Below are positions 52,210 to 62,124 of a stretch of DNA of 64,000 bases, one piece after another. The notes below the pieces were generated by a model, which saw nothing but the letters and a program-made list of their open reading frames with translations, did no database searches and was not told the DNA's origin. The position numbers and the translations under genes are program-made. The first letter of the stretch is position 1. Each line of letters opens with the position of its first letter. The DNA is from Oscillospiraceae bacterium (GTDB lineage Bacteria; Bacillota; Clostridia; Oscillospirales; Oscillospiraceae): assembly GCA_015067795.1 (NCBI GenBank), contig SVLU01000009.1, positions 1 to 64,000 on the forward strand, written 5' to 3'.

Positions 52210-54741
52210 TTAGTGTTCCTGATTTACGATGAGGATTGCAAGCTCAACCAGGTCAGCATTTGCGATGCTGCCGTCTCCGGTCAGATCAGCATTGTCAGCT
52301 CTTGGTATGGAATCTACTGCATGAACGATGTATCTTGCAAGGAGAACCAGGTCGGCATTATTTACAACGCCGTTGTCGTCCACGTCGCCAAGGAGACTAT
52401 CCGGAGCCGGAAGAGGATCGGTGAAGTTGTCCTGATAGGACTCGCCGCACATTGTGCAGGTGTAGAGAGTGTAACCGCCAACGCCAACTGTTGGTTCAAC
52501 TACTGTTGCTTCGTAGATATGATCGATCGCTTCAGTTTCGCTGTCAACATAGGTGTCGCCGCAAACGGAGCAGGTGTGGGTTGTGCAGCCGCCTGCCTGA
52601 CAGGTAGGTTCAGTTACCACATCTTCATAGCTGTGACCTGCTGCAGGTACACGGTTGGTTACGTATGTATCACCGCAAACGGTGCAGATATAGCTTGTGA
52701 AGCCTTCTTCGGTACAGGTTGGTGGAGTAACAACTCTTTCGGAATTGTGACCTGCTGCCGAAATCTCGTTGGCAATATGGCTGTCACCGCAAACGGTACA
52801 GGTATAGGTTGTGTAACCACCCTCGGTGCAGGTTGGTTCAGTTACAACGGAGTCGTATTCATGTTCACCGGTTGGGTCTGTGAAATCACCGTTATAGACA
52901 TCACCGCAAACGGAGCAGGTGTAGGTTGTATAACCCTGTTCACCACAGGTTGGTGGGGTAGTGGAGATTGCTTCGTAGGAATGCTCTGTACCGGTTGCAT
53001 CGGTATAGTCACCAATATAGCTTTCACCGCAGACTGTGCAGGTGTAGGTTGTGTAACCCTGTTCTGTACAGTTTGGTGCAGTTACAACGCCTTCGTCATA
53101 GGTGTGGTCGATCACTTCTGTTTCATTGGCTGTGTAGCTTTCACCGCATACGGAGCAGGTGTAAATTGTATAGCCGCCTGCTGTGCAGCTTGGAGCAATG
53201 ACTTCCGCCTCGTATGTGTGTTCGCCTGTTGCATCAACATAAGTGTCAACCGTGTATTCGCCGCAGACTGTGCAGGTGTGAGTTGTGTAACCCTGTGCAT
53301 TGCAGGTTGGAGGGGTAACAACATCCTCATATGTATGAGGGATTGGGTCTGTTTCGTCACCGATATAAGTGTCATCACAGTATCTGCAGATATAAGTTGT
53401 ATAACCGCCGGTAGAACAGGTAGGTGCGGTTACAATACTTAAATAGTCATGTTCACTTGGTTCTGTTTCGTTGCCGATATATGTTTCACCGCAAATTGTA
53501 CAGGTGTAGGTGGTGTAGCCGCCGGACTGACAGGTTGGCTCGGTAACCACGGTTGTACAGGTGTGTGGAATTACATCGGTTTCGTTGTTTACCATTGTGT
53601 AATTACAGATAGTGCAGGTATTTGTTGTATAGCCACCCTCCTGACAGGTAGGTTCAGTTACAACGGAGCTATATTCGTGAGGTACTGTTTCGCCTGCACC
53701 GCAGGTATTGCAGTAGCGGATATGGCCTGCGTCACCGTTCATGAACCAGCTGCCAAATGAGTGACCTGTTGCGGGTATTACTTCGGAATAGGTATAGCCG
53801 CAATCGGAACAGGTGTATGTGGTGCTGCCGTCTTCTGTGCAGGTTGGAGCAACGGTTGTGGAAGTCAGATTGTGCTTTGCTGTTTCGTAATAGGTGCAGT
53901 TTTCACAGTTGCGTCTGTGAACGGTGTCCTTGTACTGGGTCCAGCTGCCCATTGAATGACCGCCTTCAATGATGTCGGTCATTCTTGTTTTCTGACAGTT
54001 GGAACAGGTGTAAAGAGTGTAACCGTCGGTTGTACAGGTCGGTGCTGTTACAACACCTTCATCCCAGGTGTGAGCATTTACACCCGGTTCAACACGTTGC
54101 TCACCGCAGATGGTACAGGTGTAGAGAGTATCGCTTTCGCCTTCAACACATTCGGAAGAAACATTAGTGCCATCGTCCCAAACGTGTTCAACGGTGATGG
54201 AGCCGTTTACACACTGAATATCTTCAATGTATGGGAAACGGATGACTGATGGGTCGTTGGTGTGGTTGAAGAGTGTGTTGGTTAAGCCGTAAGAAACAGT
54301 AATCGGATATGTGCCTGCCGGTGTGCCGGGCTTTGCACTTAAAGTGACGGTAAGGATACAGCCGTCATTAGTGATGTTTTCACCGGTGTAGTAATAAATC
54401 GCGTTGAAAACCTCAGATTCCTTGTTGTTGAATTCTTCGATGTTGGATACCACTGAGCCTAAGGAGGTGAAATTACCGCGTTTTACGGACTCGATAGTAA
54501 ACTGCTCATTATCAATGCCTTCAAGATAAATGTGATAACCAATAAGCCCGAGGTTGTTGGTTATGTATACATTGAGTGTAGCAGTACCATTTTCGTCTAT
54601 AACGATATTATCGCAGGAGAAAATGGTATCAGGATATGATACGTTTTGCAGAACCTCAGCCGCAAAAGCAAACGGGGTCATCATGGAGGCGAGAAGTGCC
54701 AATATCATGACCAGTGACAGTATTTTTTTCCCTTTCAGCAT
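52210..54741 (-). CDS. Secreted cohesin-like/Cys-rich repeat/dockerin protein (843 aa)
   Basis: The protein has a signal peptide (residues 1-28, cleavage after AFA), a cohesin-like domain (about 35-184, starting IFSCDNIVIDENGTATLNVYI), and a tandem array (about 185-775). The array has 12 full units of the form PTC-x8-C-x2-C-x(12-16)-H and a last unit where PTC has become PTV. Two variant modules (W-x-H-x3-C-x2-C type) lie near the array start. A type I dockerin (about 780-843) has two Ca2+-binding loops, GDVDDNGVVNNADLVLLARYI and ADLTGDGSIANADLVELAI. No catalytic domain is seen. It is probably attached to a scaffold through the dockerin. RBS is GGGGAGG. Confidence 0.9.
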   Translation of the reverse strand: MLKGKKILSLVMILALLASMMTPFAFAAEVLQNVSYPDTIFSCDNIVIDENGTATLNVYITNNLGLIGYHIYLEGIDNEQFTIESVKRGNFTSLGSVVSNIEEFNNKESEVFNAIYYYTGENITNDGCILTVTLSAKPGTPAGTYPITVSYGLTNTLFNHTNDPSVIRFPYIEDIQCVNGSITVEHVWDDGTNVSSECVEGESDTLYTCTICGEQRVEPGVNAHTWDEGVVTAPTCTTDGYTLYTCSNCQKTRMTDIIEGGHSMGSWTQYKDTVHRRNCENCTYYETAKHNLTSTTVAPTCTEDGSTTYTCSDCGYTYSEVIPATGHSFGSWFMNGDAGHIRYCNTCGAGETVPHEYSSVVTEPTCQEGGYTTNTCTICNYTMVNNETDVIPHTCTTVVTEPTCQSGGYTTYTCTICGETYIGNETEPSEHDYLSIVTAPTCSTGGYTTYICRYCDDTYIGDETDPIPHTYEDVVTPPTCNAQGYTTHTCTVCGEYTVDTYVDATGEHTYEAEVIAPSCTAGGYTIYTCSVCGESYTANETEVIDHTYDEGVVTAPNCTEQGYTTYTCTVCGESYIGDYTDATGTEHSYEAISTTPPTCGEQGYTTYTCSVCGDVYNGDFTDPTGEHEYDSVVTEPTCTEGGYTTYTCTVCGDSHIANEISAAGHNSERVVTPPTCTEEGFTSYICTVCGDTYVTNRVPAAGHSYEDVVTEPTCQAGGCTTHTCSVCGDTYVDSETEAIDHIYEATVVEPTVGVGGYTLYTCTMCGESYQDNFTDPLPAPDSLLGDVDDNGVVNNADLVLLARYIVHAVDSIPRADNADLTGDGSIANADLVELAILIVNQEH
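52416..54186 (-). repeat. Tandem ~110-125-bp coding repeats (12-13 units)
   Basis: This is the DNA of the Cys-rich array in the 843-aa protein. Each unit encodes about 37-42 residues around the core PTC...GYTTYTC.VCG. Units are diverged in sequence but keep spacing and the three Cys and one His. Confidence 0.85.
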
Positions 54742-54830
54742 AGTAAACCTCCCCTAAGTTTGACTGAATTTGGATCTCGCTTTGAGTTGAAAATATATGT
54801 ACATATTTTGCGTACAATTAGTTTTATTAA

Positions 54831-54863
54831 CTCTACCCCATTTGCAATGCAAATGGGGTAGAG
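54831..54863 (-). terminator. 15-bp hairpin after the 2328-aa gene
   Basis: CTCTACCCCATTTGC and GCAAATGGGGTAGAG form a perfect 15-bp stem with loop AAT. On the minus strand TTAATAAAAC follows, so it may block readthrough into the 843-aa gene despite a poor T-tract. Confidence 0.6.
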
Positions 54864-54894
54864 TATGAGGCGAAAGCCTGAATTGATTTACATA

Positions 54895-57800
54895 TCAGCT
54901 TTCAATACCTACAAGCATTCTTGCAAGAAGTACCAGGTCGGTATTTGTGACGATTCTGTCATCGTCATTAAGATAGCCGTTTGGAATATTAGGCATGGTG
55001 TCAACTGCCCGAACGATATATCTTGCCATGAGAACCAGGTCGGCATTGTTTACTACGCCGTTATCGTCAACGTCGCCTCTGAGGCCTGTGGAAGGAGTGA
55101 TAGGATCGGTGAAATTGTCCATCTTTTCTTCGCCGCAATCATTGCAGACGTAGAGAGTATAGCCGCCTTCATTTTCGGTTGGAGCGACAACGTAAATTGT
55201 GTAATTATGCGGTGTAGGGTCGGTCTCATTGTCAACGTAGGAGTCACCGCAATTGGAGCAGGTGTGAGTTGTGTAACCGCCTGCCTGGCAGGTTGGAGCT
55301 GTTACATCTTCAACGTAGCTGTGGCTGCCTGCAGGTGTTTCGTTACCTGTGTAGCCTGTACCGCAGAGGGAGCAGGTAAAGATGGTGTAGCCGCCCTCGG
55401 TACAGGTTGGTGCGATAACTACCTCGTTGTAGCTGTGACCGAGAGGCTCAACCTGGCTGTCAGTATAGCTGTTACCACATACTGAACAGGTGTAGGTAGT
55501 GAAGCCGCCTTCGGTACAGGTTGGAGCTGTTACCTCTGCAGCGTAATTATGTTCGCCTGTTGCAGGAACGAAATCATCCTGATGGCTGTGACCACAGATC
55601 GTGCAGGTGTAGGTCGTGTAACCCTGTTCACCGCAGGTTGGTGGGGTAGTGCCTGCTGCCTCGTAATTGTGCTGTTCACCTGTTGCTTCGGTGTAGTTAT
55701 CTCTGTACTCTGTGCCGCACATGGAGCAGGTGTGGAGTGTGTAACCCTGTTCAGTGCAGGTTGGAGCGATTACTTCGGCAACATAGTTGTGAGAAATTGT
55801 GCCTGTGTAGTCTGTTCTGTAGCTTGCTTCACACATGGAGCAGGTGTGGAGTGTGTAACCCTGTTCGGTGCAGGTTGGAGCAATTACTTCAGTAACATAA
55901 TTATGAGGGATTGCTGCTGTAACATTGCCCGTATAGCTGTCGCCGCAGACAGAGCAGGTATAGGTTGTGTAGCCCTGGGTCTGACAGGTTGCAGGAGTTA
56001 CATTTTCGATGTAGTTGTGACCTGCCGGTGTTTCGCTGTCAATATAGGTGTCACCGCAATTTGAACAGGTGTGAGTTGTGTAACCGCCTTCTGTGCAGGT
56101 TGCTGGAGTTACTACGGAGGTGTAGCTGTGACCGAGTGCGCTTACTGCATCACCTTCGTAGGAATGATCACATTCTGAACAGGTGTAGGTGGTATAGCCG
56201 CCTTCTGTGCAGGTTGGAGCAGTCACATCAGCAGAGTAATTATGCTCACCGGTTGCAGGAACAATGTCGTCCTGAATGGTGTTTCCGCAGATGGAGCAGG
56301 TGTAGGTTGTGTAACCGTCTTCACCGCAGGTTGGTGGGGTAGTGCCTGCTGCTTCATAATTGTGCTGGCTGCCGACTGCAGGAACGAAGGTGTCCTGATA
56401 GGTTCTGCCGCACATTGTGCAGGTGTGGGTTGTGTAGCCCCTGTCAACACAGGTTGGAGGAGTTACAACGCTTTCGTAGTTGTGTTCAATTCTTGCTGTT
56501 TCACTGTCTGTATAGCTGTGATCGCATACGGAACAGGTGTGAGTTGTGTAGCCTGTTGCTGTACAGGTTGGTGGAGTTACGACGCTTTCGTAGCTGTGGC
56601 CTGCAGGTGTTCTGCTGTCAACATAGGTGTCACCGCAATTTGAACAGGTGTGAGTTGTGTAACCCTCTGTTGTGCAGGTTGGAGGTGTTACCTTTTCAAC
56701 GTAGCTGTGGCTGCCTGCAGGAGTTTCATCGTCAGTATAGGTGTTACCGCAGACAGAGCAGGTATAGGTTGTGTAACCGCCTGTTGTACAGGTTGGAGCA
56801 GTTACCTCAGCTTTGTAATCATGTTCACCAGTTGCAGGAACGAAATTATCCTGATAGCTGGTGCTGCAGATTGAGCAGGTGTAGGTTGTGTAACCCTGTT
56901 CACCACAGGTCGGTGGGGTAGTGCCTGCTGCTTCATAATTGTGCTGGTTGCCTGTGGATTCAACGTAGCTGTCAACATATTTGTGGCCGCAGACGGTACA
57001 GGTGTGGGTCGTGAAGCCCTGTTCCTGACAGGTTGGATCGGTTACAACCGACTCATAAGTATGAGGAACGATAGGTGTTGTGTCGCCTGTGTAGCTTGTA
57101 TCACAAGCGGTGCAGGTGTAAGTTGTATAACCTGTTGTGGTGCAGGTTGCAGGAGTTACAACGCTTTCATAGCTGTGACCTGTTGGAGCTGTTTCGTTAG
57201 CTGTGTAGCTGTCACCGCAGCCTGAGCAGGTATAGGTTGTATAACCGCCTGTTGTACAGGTTGGATTGGTTACTGCGGAGGTGTAGCTGTGACCGGCTGC
57301 CGGAGTTTCAGCACCTCTGTAAGAGTGACCGCAAACGGAGCAGGTGAAGATTGTCCAGCCGCCTTCGGTACAGGTTGGAGCAGTTACAGCTTCAGTATAG
57401 CTGTGGCCCTTTGCAGGAGTTTCGGCGCCTCTGTAAGAGTGACCGCACAGGCCGCAGGTGAATGTAGTATAACCGCCTTCGGTACAGGTTGGAGCGGTAA
57501 CTTCTTCAGTATAGCTGTGACCGCTTGCAGGGGTTTCATCGTCTGTGTAGCTTGCATCGCAAACAGAACAGGTATAGGTTGTGAAGCCGCCCTCGGTACA
57601 GGTTGGAGCAGTTACAACTGCATTGTAGTTGTGATTGCCTGTTGCAGGAGTGAAATTATCCTGATAGCTGTGACCGCAGAGAGAACAGGTATAGGTTGTA
57701 TAGCCCTGTGCACCGCAGGTTGGTGCGGTAACAACGCCGGAATCGTACTGATGCTGGGAACCGCTTGGTTCGGTGAAGGTGTCATTGTGGCTTGCACCGC

Positions 57801-60800
57801 AGACAGAGCAGGTATGAGTTGTGTAACCCTGATCTGTGCAGGTTGGAGGAACTATTGTGTCAACGTAGGTGTGAACACCTGTTGCGTCTGTGTAGTTGTC
57901 AACGGTGCTGTGACCGCAGTCAGGACAGATGTAAGTGGTGTAGCCTCTGTCAACACAGGTTGGATTTGTAACTGTGGTCTGATAGTTGTGAGGCACGACT
58001 GCTGTTTCATCGCCGGTGTACTTGTCGCCGCAGACGGAACAGGTATATGTCGTATAGCCTGTTGTGGTGCAGGTTGGAGCGGTTACAACAGCTTCGTAAG
58101 CGTGTGGGATAACCTCTGTTTCGTTGCCTGTGTATGTGTGACGACATACTGTACAGGTGTAGGTTGTATAGCCTGTTGTAGTACAGGTTGGAGCGGTAAC
58201 CACTTCATTGTAATTATGTGGAATTACATCTGTTTCTGCACCGACATAAGTGTGATTGCAGGAATTACAGGTAAATGTTGTGTAACCCTTTGCGGTGCAG
58301 GTTGGATTGGTTACGATTTCGTTGTAATCGTGAGGGATGGTTTCTGTTTCATCACCGCTGTAAGTATAACCGCAGTCTTTACAGGTGTAGGTCGTGTAAC
58401 CCTTGGCTGTACAGGTTGGTGCTGTTACAACGGTATTGTAATCATGAGGAGTAATGCCGGTTTCATTGCCTGTGTATGTGTGACGGCAAACTGTACAGGT
58501 GTAGGTTGTGTAACCGCCTGTTGTGCAGGTTGGTTCAGTTACTGCCGCGTCGTAGGTATGTTCACCTGTTGCGTCAACATAGGTGTCAACGGAGTATTCG
58601 CCGCAAACAGAGCAGGTGTGAGTTGTGTAACCCCTGTCAGCACAGGTTGGAGGAGTTACAACATCAACGTTGGAGTGTGGAAGCTTGTCGGTTTCATCAC
58701 CAACGTAGCTGTCGTTACAATCAGGACAGGTATAGGTTGTGTAGCCTGTGGTTGTGCAGGTTGGAGCTGTTACAACTGCATTATAAGGATGTGGAACAGG
58801 CTCGGTTTCGCTGTCTGTGTAGCTTGTATTGCACATGGAGCAGGTGTGGGTTGTGTAACCACCTGTTGTGCAGGTTGGCTCTGTTACAGAGCTTACATAG
58901 CTGTGAGGAATTGTGCTTGTTCTGTCACCAACGTAAGTGTCACCGCAGTCGGGACAGGTATAGGTTGTATAGCCGCCCGCTGTGCAGGTAGGTTCGGTTA
59001 CAACTGTGTTGTATGGATGAGGTGTTGGGGAAGTCTCATCGCCAACGTATGAGTGTTCGCAATTCTTACAGGTGAAGGTTGTGTAACCGCCCTTTGTACA
59101 GGTAGGCTCGGTTACCGCTGCATCGTAGTCATGCTCGCCTGTTGCGTCAACATAGGTGTCAACGGAATATTCGCCGCAAACAGAGCAGGTGTGAGTTGTG
59201 TAACCCCTGTCAGCACAGGTTGGAGGAGTTACAACATCCACGTTGGAGTGTGGAAGCATTTCTGTTTCATCGCCGACGTAGCTGTCGTTACAATCGGGAC
59301 AGGTATAGGTTGTGTAGCCCTTGGTTGTACAGGTTGGAGCTGTGACAACCGCATTGTAAGGATGAGGAACAGGCTCGGTTTCGCTGTCTGTGTAGCTTGT
59401 ATTACACATGGAGCAGGTGTGGGTTGTGTAACCGCCTGCTGTGCAGGTTGGTTCAGTTACAACGGACACATATTCATGTGGAATTGCTTCAGTTCTGTTG
59501 TCAACGTAGCTTGCACCGCAATCAGCACAGACATATGTTGTATAACCGCCTGCTGTGCAGGTTGGAGCAGTTACCGTTGCCTGATAATCGTGAGGAACAA
59601 GAGCCGTTTCATCACCGGTGCGTGTGTCACCGCAATCAGGGCAGGTGTAGGTTGTATAGCCTGTTGTTGTGCAGGTTGGAGGTGTAACAACTGTGTTGTA
59701 GGGATGAGGAACAGGCTCGGTTTCGCTGTCTGTATAGCTTGTATTACACATGGAGCAGGTGTGGGTTGTAAAACCGCCTGCTGTACAGGTTGGAGCAGTA
59801 ACAGCGGAAACATAGTCGTGAGGAATCATGTCTGTTTCATTTGCAGTATATGTATCACCGCAGACGGAACAGGTGTAGGTTGTGTGACCTTTTGCTGTAC
59901 AGGTTGGCTGTGTAATTACAGAGGTGTATGCATGAGGAACGGGATCGGTTCTGTTGTCAACATAGCTGTGACCGCAGTCATTACAGATATAGGTTGTATA
60001 GCCACCAGCCTGGCAGGTAGGATTTGTTACGGTTGCTTTGTAGTCGTGAGGAACAGTAGCTGTTTCATCACCGGTGTAAGAATGTCCGCAATCCTTACAG
60101 GTGTAGGTTGTGCAGCCTGTTGTTGTACAGGTTGGCGGGGTAACAACGGACTCATAGTTATGAATACCTGTTGCGTCAACATAAGTATCAACAGTTACCT
60201 GACGGCAGAGAGAGCAGGTGTGGGTTGTAAAGCCTCTGTCGGAACAGGTTGGTGGAGTTACTACATCAACAAAGCTGTGTGGGAGGGGTTCTGTTTCGTC
60301 GTCAACGTAGCTTGCGTGACACATGGAGCAGGTGTAGGTAGTGTAGCCGCCTGAGGTACAGGTTGGCTCGGTTACAACTGCAACGTAATCATGAGGGATA
60401 GGCTCATCTGTGGTGATGGTGTAGGAATCACCGCACATGGAACAGGTGTATGTACAGGAGCCTGCAGCCTGGCAGGATGGAGTAGAAGATTCCTCGGCTA
60501 CATAGTTATGAGGAAGAGCCTCGGTTTCATTTCTGATGATCACTGCGTTACATACAAGACAGGTGGATGTGGTATAACCGCCGGAAGCACAGGTAGCCGG
60601 GGTAACAACATTTCTGAAAATATGATATGTGATATGAGGTTCATCACAGGCAGAGCAGGTGTATCTGTGGAAGGTGTTGTCATATCGGGAAATGCTGATA
60701 GAGCCATTGTCATTTGTACCGTTCTGGAACTCTACTGTATAGTTACAGTATTTGCAGTAGAAGGTGGTACGCTTTGTTGTGAAGTCTGTGGTACCTTCAA

Positions 60801-61881
60801 TGAAATGGTGAGCACCGGTATCTTCTTCCTCACAAACGGAACAGGTGGAGGAATGTTGTCTGTCGCTTATAGCAACGTAACCGGAATACTGATGACCGGC
60901 AGGGATGGGTTCGGATAACTGTGTAAGCTCACAGGCTCTGCAGGTGTAGGTGATATAACCATCGTCCGTACAGGTTGGTGCAGTAAGAACACCCTCATCC
61001 CAGTCGTGCTGAGGTTCGGTATAATTTTCAACCTTGCTTGCGTCGCAATGGATGCATTTATAAGTTGTAAAACCCTGCTCGGTACAGGTCGGAGGAGTTA
61101 CGGTACCCTCGTCCCATGTATGGGCTGCGAAAACGACATTGTTCTTATATGAAGCATGACAAGCGGAACAGGTGTAAACCGTATAGCCGTTTTCGGTGCA
61201 GGTTGGTGCAACCACAACACCTTCATCCCAGGTGTGACCGGTACCGGTGGTTTCAATACGTGTTTCACCACAGCTTGTGCAGGTGTAGAGTGTGCCGGAA
61301 CCGCAGTCGGAGCTAAGAGCAGCACCTTCATACCATGCATGCTCAACTGTAATTGAACCCGGAACCAACTGAAGATCCTCAAGATATGTAACGCTTACAT
61401 CGCTTAAATCCTCTGATGTATGCTTGAAGGTACTGAGGGGTTCATATTCAATGTTGATTGGATATGTACCGGTTTTGAGGTTTTCCTTTGCGGTGATAGG
61501 AATGGTAATGAAAACGCCGTCACCGCTTACGTTACCGCTGGTGTAGTAATAGCTGATATTAAAGAAATCAGCAACACCGGAATTGAAGTCATCCCTGTTT
61601 GTTACAACACTGCCGTAACGGGAGAAGCTGCCGCGCTTGGCAGTACCAACGGTAAACATTGTATTATCGAGATATACAAAGAGATGCACACTGCTGAGTG
61701 CGGGGTTGTTTGTGATGCTTATTTCCAGCGTACCCGTGCCGCCTTCCTGAATGGTGATGTTGCTTAAGCTGAACGTCAAATCAGGAACGGAGATCGAGGC
61801 CGCTGATGCAAGCGGTGCCATCATCGTCGCCAAAAGGGTAAAGATGACAAGCAGGGCGATTATTTTTCTTCCTTTAGTCAT
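54895..61881 (-). CDS. Giant secreted cohesin-like/Cys-rich repeat/dockerin protein (2328 aa)
   Basis: The largest gene of the window has the same plan as its downstream neighbour. It has a signal peptide (1-27, cleavage after ASA), a cohesin-like domain (about 33-180, LTFSLSNITIQEGGTGTLEIS), and an array (about 185-2255) of about 50 full units with core PTCT.GGYTTYTCSVCG and a His 12-16 residues on. A last unit has PTC changed to PTE, and a dockerin (about 2265-2328) has GDVDDNGVVNNADLVLMARYI and a second, weaker loop (NDDDRIVTNTDLVLLA). Three Cys and one His per unit suggest one metal ion per bead. Variant modules sit near residues 330-420. No sortase signal or enzyme domain is seen. RBS is AAGGAGG. 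Function is unknown; a structural or scaffold role is inferred. Confidence 0.9.
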   Translation of the reverse strand: MTKGRKIIALLVIFTLLATMMAPLASAASISVPDLTFSLSNITIQEGGTGTLEISITNNPALSSVHLFVYLDNTMFTVGTAKRGSFSRYGSVVTNRDDFNSGVADFFNISYYYTSGNVSGDGVFITIPITAKENLKTGTYPINIEYEPLSTFKHTSEDLSDVSVTYLEDLQLVPGSITVEHAWYEGAALSSDCGSGTLYTCTSCGETRIETTGTGHTWDEGVVVAPTCTENGYTVYTCSACHASYKNNVVFAAHTWDEGTVTPPTCTEQGFTTYKCIHCDASKVENYTEPQHDWDEGVLTAPTCTDDGYITYTCRACELTQLSEPIPAGHQYSGYVAISDRQHSSTCSVCEEEDTGAHHFIEGTTDFTTKRTTFYCKYCNYTVEFQNGTNDNGSISISRYDNTFHRYTCSACDEPHITYHIFRNVVTPATCASGGYTTSTCLVCNAVIIRNETEALPHNYVAEESSTPSCQAAGSCTYTCSMCGDSYTITTDEPIPHDYVAVVTEPTCTSGGYTTYTCSMCHASYVDDETEPLPHSFVDVVTPPTCSDRGFTTHTCSLCRQVTVDTYVDATGIHNYESVVTPPTCTTTGCTTYTCKDCGHSYTGDETATVPHDYKATVTNPTCQAGGYTTYICNDCGHSYVDNRTDPVPHAYTSVITQPTCTAKGHTTYTCSVCGDTYTANETDMIPHDYVSAVTAPTCTAGGFTTHTCSMCNTSYTDSETEPVPHPYNTVVTPPTCTTTGYTTYTCPDCGDTRTGDETALVPHDYQATVTAPTCTAGGYTTYVCADCGASYVDNRTEAIPHEYVSVVTEPTCTAGGYTTHTCSMCNTSYTDSETEPVPHPYNAVVTAPTCTTKGYTTYTCPDCNDSYVGDETEMLPHSNVDVVTPPTCADRGYTTHTCSVCGEYSVDTYVDATGEHDYDAAVTEPTCTKGGYTTFTCKNCEHSYVGDETSPTPHPYNTVVTEPTCTAGGYTTYTCPDCGDTYVGDRTSTIPHSYVSSVTEPTCTTGGYTTHTCSMCNTSYTDSETEPVPHPYNAVVTAPTCTTTGYTTYTCPDCNDSYVGDETDKLPHSNVDVVTPPTCADRGYTTHTCSVCGEYSVDTYVDATGEHTYDAAVTEPTCTTGGYTTYTCTVCRHTYTGNETGITPHDYNTVVTAPTCTAKGYTTYTCKDCGYTYSGDETETIPHDYNEIVTNPTCTAKGYTTFTCNSCNHTYVGAETDVIPHNYNEVVTAPTCTTTGYTTYTCTVCRHTYTGNETEVIPHAYEAVVTAPTCTTTGYTTYTCSVCGDKYTGDETAVVPHNYQTTVTNPTCVDRGYTTYICPDCGHSTVDNYTDATGVHTYVDTIVPPTCTDQGYTTHTCSVCGASHNDTFTEPSGSQHQYDSGVVTAPTCGAQGYTTYTCSLCGHSYQDNFTPATGNHNYNAVVTAPTCTEGGFTTYTCSVCDASYTDDETPASGHSYTEEVTAPTCTEGGYTTFTCGLCGHSYRGAETPAKGHSYTEAVTAPTCTEGGWTIFTCSVCGHSYRGAETPAAGHSYTSAVTNPTCTTGGYTTYTCSGCGDSYTANETAPTGHSYESVVTPATCTTTGYTTYTCTACDTSYTGDTTPIVPHTYESVVTDPTCQEQGFTTHTCTVCGHKYVDSYVESTGNQHNYEAAGTTPPTCGEQGYTTYTCSICSTSYQDNFVPATGEHDYKAEVTAPTCTTGGYTTYTCSVCGNTYTDDETPAGSHSYVEKVTPPTCTTEGYTTHTCSNCGDTYVDSRTPAGHSYESVVTPPTCTATGYTTHTCSVCDHSYTDSETARIEHNYESVVTPPTCVDRGYTTHTCTMCGRTYQDTFVPAVGSQHNYEAAGTTPPTCGEDGYTTYTCSICGNTIQDDIVPATGEHNYSADVTAPTCTEGGYTTYTCSECDHSYEGDAVSALGHSYTSVVTPATCTEGGYTTHTCSNCGDTYIDSETPAGHNYIENVTPATCQTQGYTTYTCSVCGDSYTGNVTAAIPHNYVTEVIAPTCTEQGYTLHTCSMCEASYRTDYTGTISHNYVAEVIAPTCTEQGYTLHTCSMCGTEYRDNYTEATGEQHNYEAAGTTPPTCGEQGYTTYTCTICGHSHQDDFVPATGEHNYAAEVTAPTCTEGGFTTYTCSVCGNSYTDSQVEPLGHSYNEVVIAPTCTEGGYTIFTCSLCGTGYTGNETPAGSHSYVEDVTAPTCQAGGYTTHTCSNCGDSYVDNETDPTPHNYTIYVVAPTENEGGYTLYVCNDCGEEKMDNFTDPITPSTGLRGDVDDNGVVNNADLVLMARYIVRAVDTMPNIPNGYLNDDDRIVTNTDLVLLARMLVGIES
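55116..61326 (-). repeat. Tandem ~110-125-bp coding repeats (about 50 units)
   Basis: This is the DNA of the Cys-rich array in the 2328-aa protein. Within it, a block of about four units is duplicated with a spacing of about 590 bp (compare 58566-58870 with 59150-59440), showing recent expansion. The same run of units (THTCSMCNTSYTDSETEPVPH, then CPDCNDSYVGDET, then CADRGYTTHTCSVCGEYSVD) appears in both copies. Confidence 0.88.
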
Positions 61882-61979
61882 TGTTTGCCTCCTTCGTTTT
61901 GAAATGCTTGTTAAAAATACAGAAATACAGAAGGTGGGGATGGATATTCCTGTTCACCTTAAGTATAACGTCAAACAGG

Positions 61980-62008
61980 TATAAAATCAACAAATTTGTA
62001 TATGTCAA
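61980..62008 (-). promoter_or_regulatory. Promoter of the 2328-aa gene
   Basis: On the minus strand a perfect TTGACA (62008-62003) and TTTATA (61985-61980) are separated by 17 nt. The leader would be about 90 nt. Confidence 0.7.
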
Positions 62009-62124
62009 AATGGCAAAATTTATTGAAAAGAGAAAATCTGAAAATTAAATCAGAATAAAAAGGGTTTTAAAAAATTACGTCGTATATAGATAATAAGTGA
62101 AATATCGCAGAAAGGGGGAGAATA

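Noticed and set aside
49486..52210. Insertion sequence or integrase around the restriction-modification genes
   Set aside because: Composition and flanking palindromes suggest transfer, but no transposase, integrase or clear attachment site is present.
52186..53442. Plus-strand open frame of 418 codons opposite the 843-aa gene
   Set aside because: This is the same antisense effect of the repeat composition, and the residue pattern is the mirror of the repeat unit.
57289..60354. Long plus-strand open frames (587 and 433 codons) opposite the giant repeat gene
   Set aside because: They are antisense translations of the Cys/Thr-rich repeats, with no ribosome site or signal of their own. The minus-strand gene has a signal peptide, a promoter, a ribosome site and recognised end domains.
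55116..61326. CRISPR-like appearance of the regular repeats
   Set aside because: The units are 110-125 bp, stay in one reading frame, vary at codon level and have no constant repeat with unique spacers.
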